Of a stretch of DNA of 64,000 bases, positions 61,312-64,000 are shown one piece after another. A model generated the notes under the pieces. That model searched no databases and was not told the origin of the DNA. It saw only the letters and a program-made list of their open reading frames with translations. Location of the stretch: contig CAZSAP010000001.1 of the NCBI GenBank assembly GCA_964604705.1, positions 459,350-523,349 on the forward strand, read 5' to 3'. Source of the stretch: JAAXVQ01 sp964604705 (GTDB taxonomy: Bacteria; Oederibacteriota; JAAXVQ01). Within the stretch, counting starts at the first letter, position 1. Each line of letters starts with the position of its first letter. A program made the translations under genes and the position numbers.

Positions 61312-61467
61312 GAATTCACCCAAAAATCAAAACACCGTTCACCCGCAAGGTAAACGATGTGTGCACAAAAGCATGATCTGCTTCATAGAATGCACTAACA
61401 TTGCGGGGCAAATTGTATCGTTTTCGTCGAATTCTGTAAAGGGGCGAATGCAGGCACAAGATACACT

Positions 61468-61496
61468 TTGAACTCCTGAGACCCAGGATGTATAAT
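61468..61496 (+). promoter_or_regulatory. lemA promoter
   Basis: TTGAAC (61468-61473), 17 bp, TATAAT (61491-61496), 34 bp before the lemA start codon, which has GAGGAGG ahead. Confidence 0.78.
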
Positions 61497-61530
61497 AACG
61501 CTATTCTTACTTTTTGAGGAGGACGGTTCC

Positions 61531-62088
61531 ATGAGCGTATTGTTGATTTTTTTTGCAGTGGTGGTGGCCCTAATCTTGGCTGCCGTTACGTTGTACAATA
61601 ATTTAATCAAGAGCAAAAACATGGTGCAGGAAGGCTTAAGCGGAATTGATGTCCAACTTAAACGACGCGCCGACCTTATCCCCAACTTGATTGAAACCGT
61701 TCAGGGGTACAAACTCCATGAACGCGAGGTTTTAAGCAAGCTTACCGAACTGCGTACCCAAAGTATGCAAACCGCGCCTTTAAAGGAAAAGGGCAAAGTA
61801 TCCGGGCTCCTGAGTTCGGCCCTCGGATCCCTCTGGGCCGTGGCGGAAAACTACCCCAATCTCAAGGCCAACGAAAACTTCATTGAATTGCAGAAAGCCT
61901 TGGCCGACATTGAAGATCAAATTCAGCTCTCACGCCGCTATTACAACGGCGCCGTACGCAACCTCAACATTGCCATCCAATCCTTTCCGGGTAATGTGAT
62001 TGCCGGTCTTTTCAAATTCACACCTGCCGACTATTTTCAAACCGACGATGACCAAGACCGGGTCTTGCCGAAAGTGAAGTGGTCCTAA
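61531..62088 (+). CDS. lemA: LemA family protein
   Basis: 185 residues with one N-terminal membrane span (VLLIFFAVVVALILAAVTLYN), then the family block LIKSKNMVQEGLSGIDVQLKRRADLIPNLIETVQGY (core given by GIDVQLKRRADLIPNL), a coiled helix bundle, and the RRYYNGAVRNLNIAIQSFPGN block. LemA proteins are anchored four-helix bundles of unclear role, almost always next to a DUF2207 gene, as here (4 bp away). Confidence 0.94.
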   Translation: MSVLLIFFAVVVALILAAVTLYNNLIKSKNMVQEGLSGIDVQLKRRADLIPNLIETVQGYKLHEREVLSKLTELRTQSMQTAPLKEKGKVSGLLSSALGSLWAVAENYPNLKANENFIELQKALADIEDQIQLSRRYYNGAVRNLNIAIQSFPGNVIAGLFKFTPADYFQTDDDQDRVLPKVKWS

Positions 62089-62092
62089 ATCC

Positions 62093-64000
62093 ATGCGCCT
62101 CCGTAACCTGATCTTATTGGGCACGTTCCTGTTCGGTATTTTTCCCGCAGCCTGGGCCAACGAACCCATTCTCACGCCGGAACGTATTTTGTATTTTAAA
62201 AGTCAGATCCGAGTTAAGCCAGACTCATCTCTGCATGTCACAGAGACCATTATCCTCACCGCGACCGGAACTAAAATCAAGCACGGTCTTGTCCGTGAAT
62301 TCCCAGTCCGCTATCGTTCCTCTTCAGGACGCGAATTTCGGGTGGGTTTCGAAATTAAATCCGCTACGTGCAACGGACAACCCGAACCTTATCGCTTGGA
62401 GCATGCCAAGAACAGTGTCTTGATTTATCTCGGTCGAAAAGACGTTATGCTCAGTCCTGGCGTTTACACCTACACCATCACCTACCGTACCGATCGCCAA
62501 TTGGGATTTTTTCCAAAATACGACGAATTGTACTGGAACGTTACCGGAAACCAATGGCCCTTTGTGATTGAAAAAGCAGCTGTATTAATCGACCTACCCG
62601 TCGGCGCGACCCTTCTGCAAAGTTCCGCCTATATAGGTTCCTTTGGTTCTCAGGGCACCAACTTTTCCCAAACCTTTGACGAACAACTCCGCCCCATTTT
62701 CACCACCACACGTCCACTCAACCCGGGCGAAGGCCTCACGGTGGCTGTGGCGTGGCCCAAGGGATTTGTACGCGAGGCCACACCGCAGGAAAAATCCCTC
62801 CAAGCTATACGCGACTGGCTTCCCGACTCGGCCTTGGCTACCATCAGCACTTTGATCATCCTTTTGATGTACTATCTTTTAATTTGGGTTTGGATGGGAC
62901 GCAAGCCACCTCGCGGAACCATTATTCCGCGATTCATGCCTCCGGCCCAACTGAGTCCAGCCGAAGTACGCTATCTATGGAAAAAAGGTTACGACCCAAA
63001 AGTCTTATCGGCCACCGTCGTATCTTTGGCCGTGAAAGGGTATCTGAAAATTGAAGAAGCCAAGAAAAAGTTCACCTTGCACAAAATACAACAACCTTCT
63101 GCCTCTCTGCTGCCTGATGAGCAAACTGTGGGGCAAACACTTCTAGGTGGACGTCCAAGCTTGCTTCTTTCCAACCAGCATGCAGGTATTATGGAAACGG
63201 CCGTCACCAGCCTGAAAAAACACTTAAAACACAAGTTTAAAAACGATCACTTCAATACAAACCGTAAAGCATTCGGCATTGGTATTTTACTCTCCTTGGG
63301 CGGTTTGTTTACCGCGGCCGCGCTCGCACCCAACAGCCATTCCAGTGGCATGGGTGTACTCTGGCCTTTTTGGCTTGGAATCATTTTCGCCTTTACACTG
63401 CTTTTGTTTCAACACGTTAAATCGCTTTTAACGTTCTTTCAGTGGTCAAAAACGTTTCTTTTTCTGGTGCTCGTGCTCATATGGGGCGTTTGCCTAACCC
63501 TGGCCTATTTCCTTTTCCCCATGGTGGCCAATTCCTTTTCACTCATTGGTACCGCTTTGTGGATCGTGATCTTCCTGGTCCATGCGGGCTTTTTCAAACT
63601 TCTGGAAACACGAACTGTCCTAGGCCAGGCAACCCTAGAAGAGATCGAAGGGTTCCGCCTTTTTCTAAACGTAACCGAAAAAGAACGCCTCAAGCTTGTG
63701 GATCCCCCGGAACGGACACCGGCTCTGTTTGAGCGCTATTTGCCTTATGCGATGGCGCTGGATGTCGAACAACGCTGGAGTGAACAGTTCACCCCACTGT
63801 TTCAACAATCGGCCCAAACCGGTCATGCGTACATGCCGCTTTGGTATGTAGGAATGCCTTGGAGCACAATGCAGGGATCACACTTTTCCCATCAATTCAA
63901 CGCCCGCTTCACCGATGCGCTTTCCGCAGCCGCAACAGCCCCCGGTTCTACTTCCGGTAGCACCGGCGGCGGTTACTCCGGTGGTGGCGGGGGTGGTGGT
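62093..64000 (+). CDS. DUF2207 membrane protein (3' end outside window)
   Basis: 636 codons to the window edge, no stop reached. Signal peptide (LILLGTFLFGIFPAAWA). An immunoglobulin-like N-terminal domain (ILYFKSQIRVKPDSSLHVTET) runs to about residue 245, then a membrane span (LATISTLIILLMYYLLIWVWMG), a cytoplasmic winged-helix-like part with MPPAQLSPAEVRYLW, further spans near 385-440 and 445-500, and a C-terminal Gly-rich tract (GGGYSGGGGGGG) that is typical of the family's end, so little is missing. Function unknown; it forms a conserved pair with LemA. Confidence 0.92.
   Translation, partial: MRLRNLILLGTFLFGIFPAAWANEPILTPERILYFKSQIRVKPDSSLHVTETIILTATGTKIKHGLVREFPVRYRSSSGREFRVGFEIKSATCNGQPEPYRLEHAKNSVLIYLGRKDVMLSPGVYTYTITYRTDRQLGFFPKYDELYWNVTGNQWPFVIEKAAVLIDLPVGATLLQSSAYIGSFGSQGTNFSQTFDEQLRPIFTTTRPLNPGEGLTVAVAWPKGFVREATPQEKSLQAIRDWLPDSALATISTLIILLMYYLLIWVWMGRKPPRGTIIPRFMPPAQLSPAEVRYLWKKGYDPKVLSATVVSLAVKGYLKIEEAKKKFTLHKIQQPSASLLPDEQTVGQTLLGGRPSLLLSNQHAGIMETAVTSLKKHLKHKFKNDHFNTNRKAFGIGILLSLGGLFTAAALAPNSHSSGMGVLWPFWLGIIFAFTLLLFQHVKSLLTFFQWSKTFLFLVLVLIWGVCLTLAYFLFPMVANSFSLIGTALWIVIFLVHAGFFKLLETRTVLGQATLEEIEGFRLFLNVTEKERLKLVDPPERTPALFERYLPYAMALDVEQRWSEQFTPLFQQSAQTGHAYMPLWYVGMPWSTMQGSHFSHQFNARFTDALSAAATAPGSTSGSTGGGYSGGGGGGG

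Overview
The window looks like one contig of a diderm, anaerobic bacterium from an uncultured lineage. Support for this: outer-membrane barrels and LolA-like proteins (two envelopes), menaquinone genes (menG, menA), a DsrMK/HdrD-type iron-sulfur and membrane pair, ferredoxins, the LL-diaminopimelate aminotransferase route to lysine, and above all hgcA-hgcB, the mercury-methylation pair. The exact phylum cannot be fixed from these genes; a PVC-superphylum or neighbouring lineage is only a guess.

Layout. 1-5.0 kb: the start of a secreted parallel beta-helix protein that runs off the window, hrpB, and a small unknown gene. 5.2-8.7 kb: a GAF-PAS sensor gene facing a four-gene operon, arsR-like regulator > methionine-rich protein > hgcA > hgcB, with a promoter and palindromic operator in front. 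8.9-18.8 kb: housekeeping and redox genes (dapL, pirin, MDR oxidoreductase, DsrM/DsrK-like pair, small membrane proteins with an XRE regulator, ilvC). About 19.0-31.2 kb: an AT-rich integrated element lying against the 3' end of tRNA-Asn. It holds a recombinase-tail remnant, a type II restriction-modification set (vsr, controller, candidate endonuclease, cytosine methyltransferase), element proteins, a primase-helicase, XRE/ImmA-type regulators and an intact large serine recombinase whose reading frame runs into the tRNA. 31.4-32.3 kb: a ferredoxin-like protein with an FNR-type site. 32.7-45.9 kb: two envelope transport operons of parallel design, one driven by an ABC/FtsX pump and one by an MMPL/RND pump under a TetR regulator; each also encodes a LolA-like periplasmic protein and an outer-membrane barrel. 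46-52 kb: glycosyltransferase, leuA, menG, menA, a CPBP protease and a receiver-like protein. 52.1-57.0 kb: an eight-gene arsenic-type cluster (arsR, permease, thioredoxin-like protein, DGC protein, secreted thioredoxin, CcdA, arsC, acr3). 57.0-64 kb: a long inverted repeat, an ABC-F ATPase, a YhcH-family gene, prfC, lemA and a truncated DUF2207 gene.

How the parts fit. HgcA and HgcB together methylate Hg(II). The adjacent ArsR-like regulator has cysteine pairs suited to thiophilic metal sensing, and the methionine-rich protein encoded between regulator and hgcA is the most novel-looking part of the window. A second, separate ArsR unit handles arsenic at 52-57 kb, with its own redox supply. 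The restriction-modification set shares an 11-bp promoter motif between its two divergent transcripts, as expected for controller-protein regulation. The TetR/MMPL operon carries two copies of one 27-bp palindromic operator, and the first abuts a consensus promoter.
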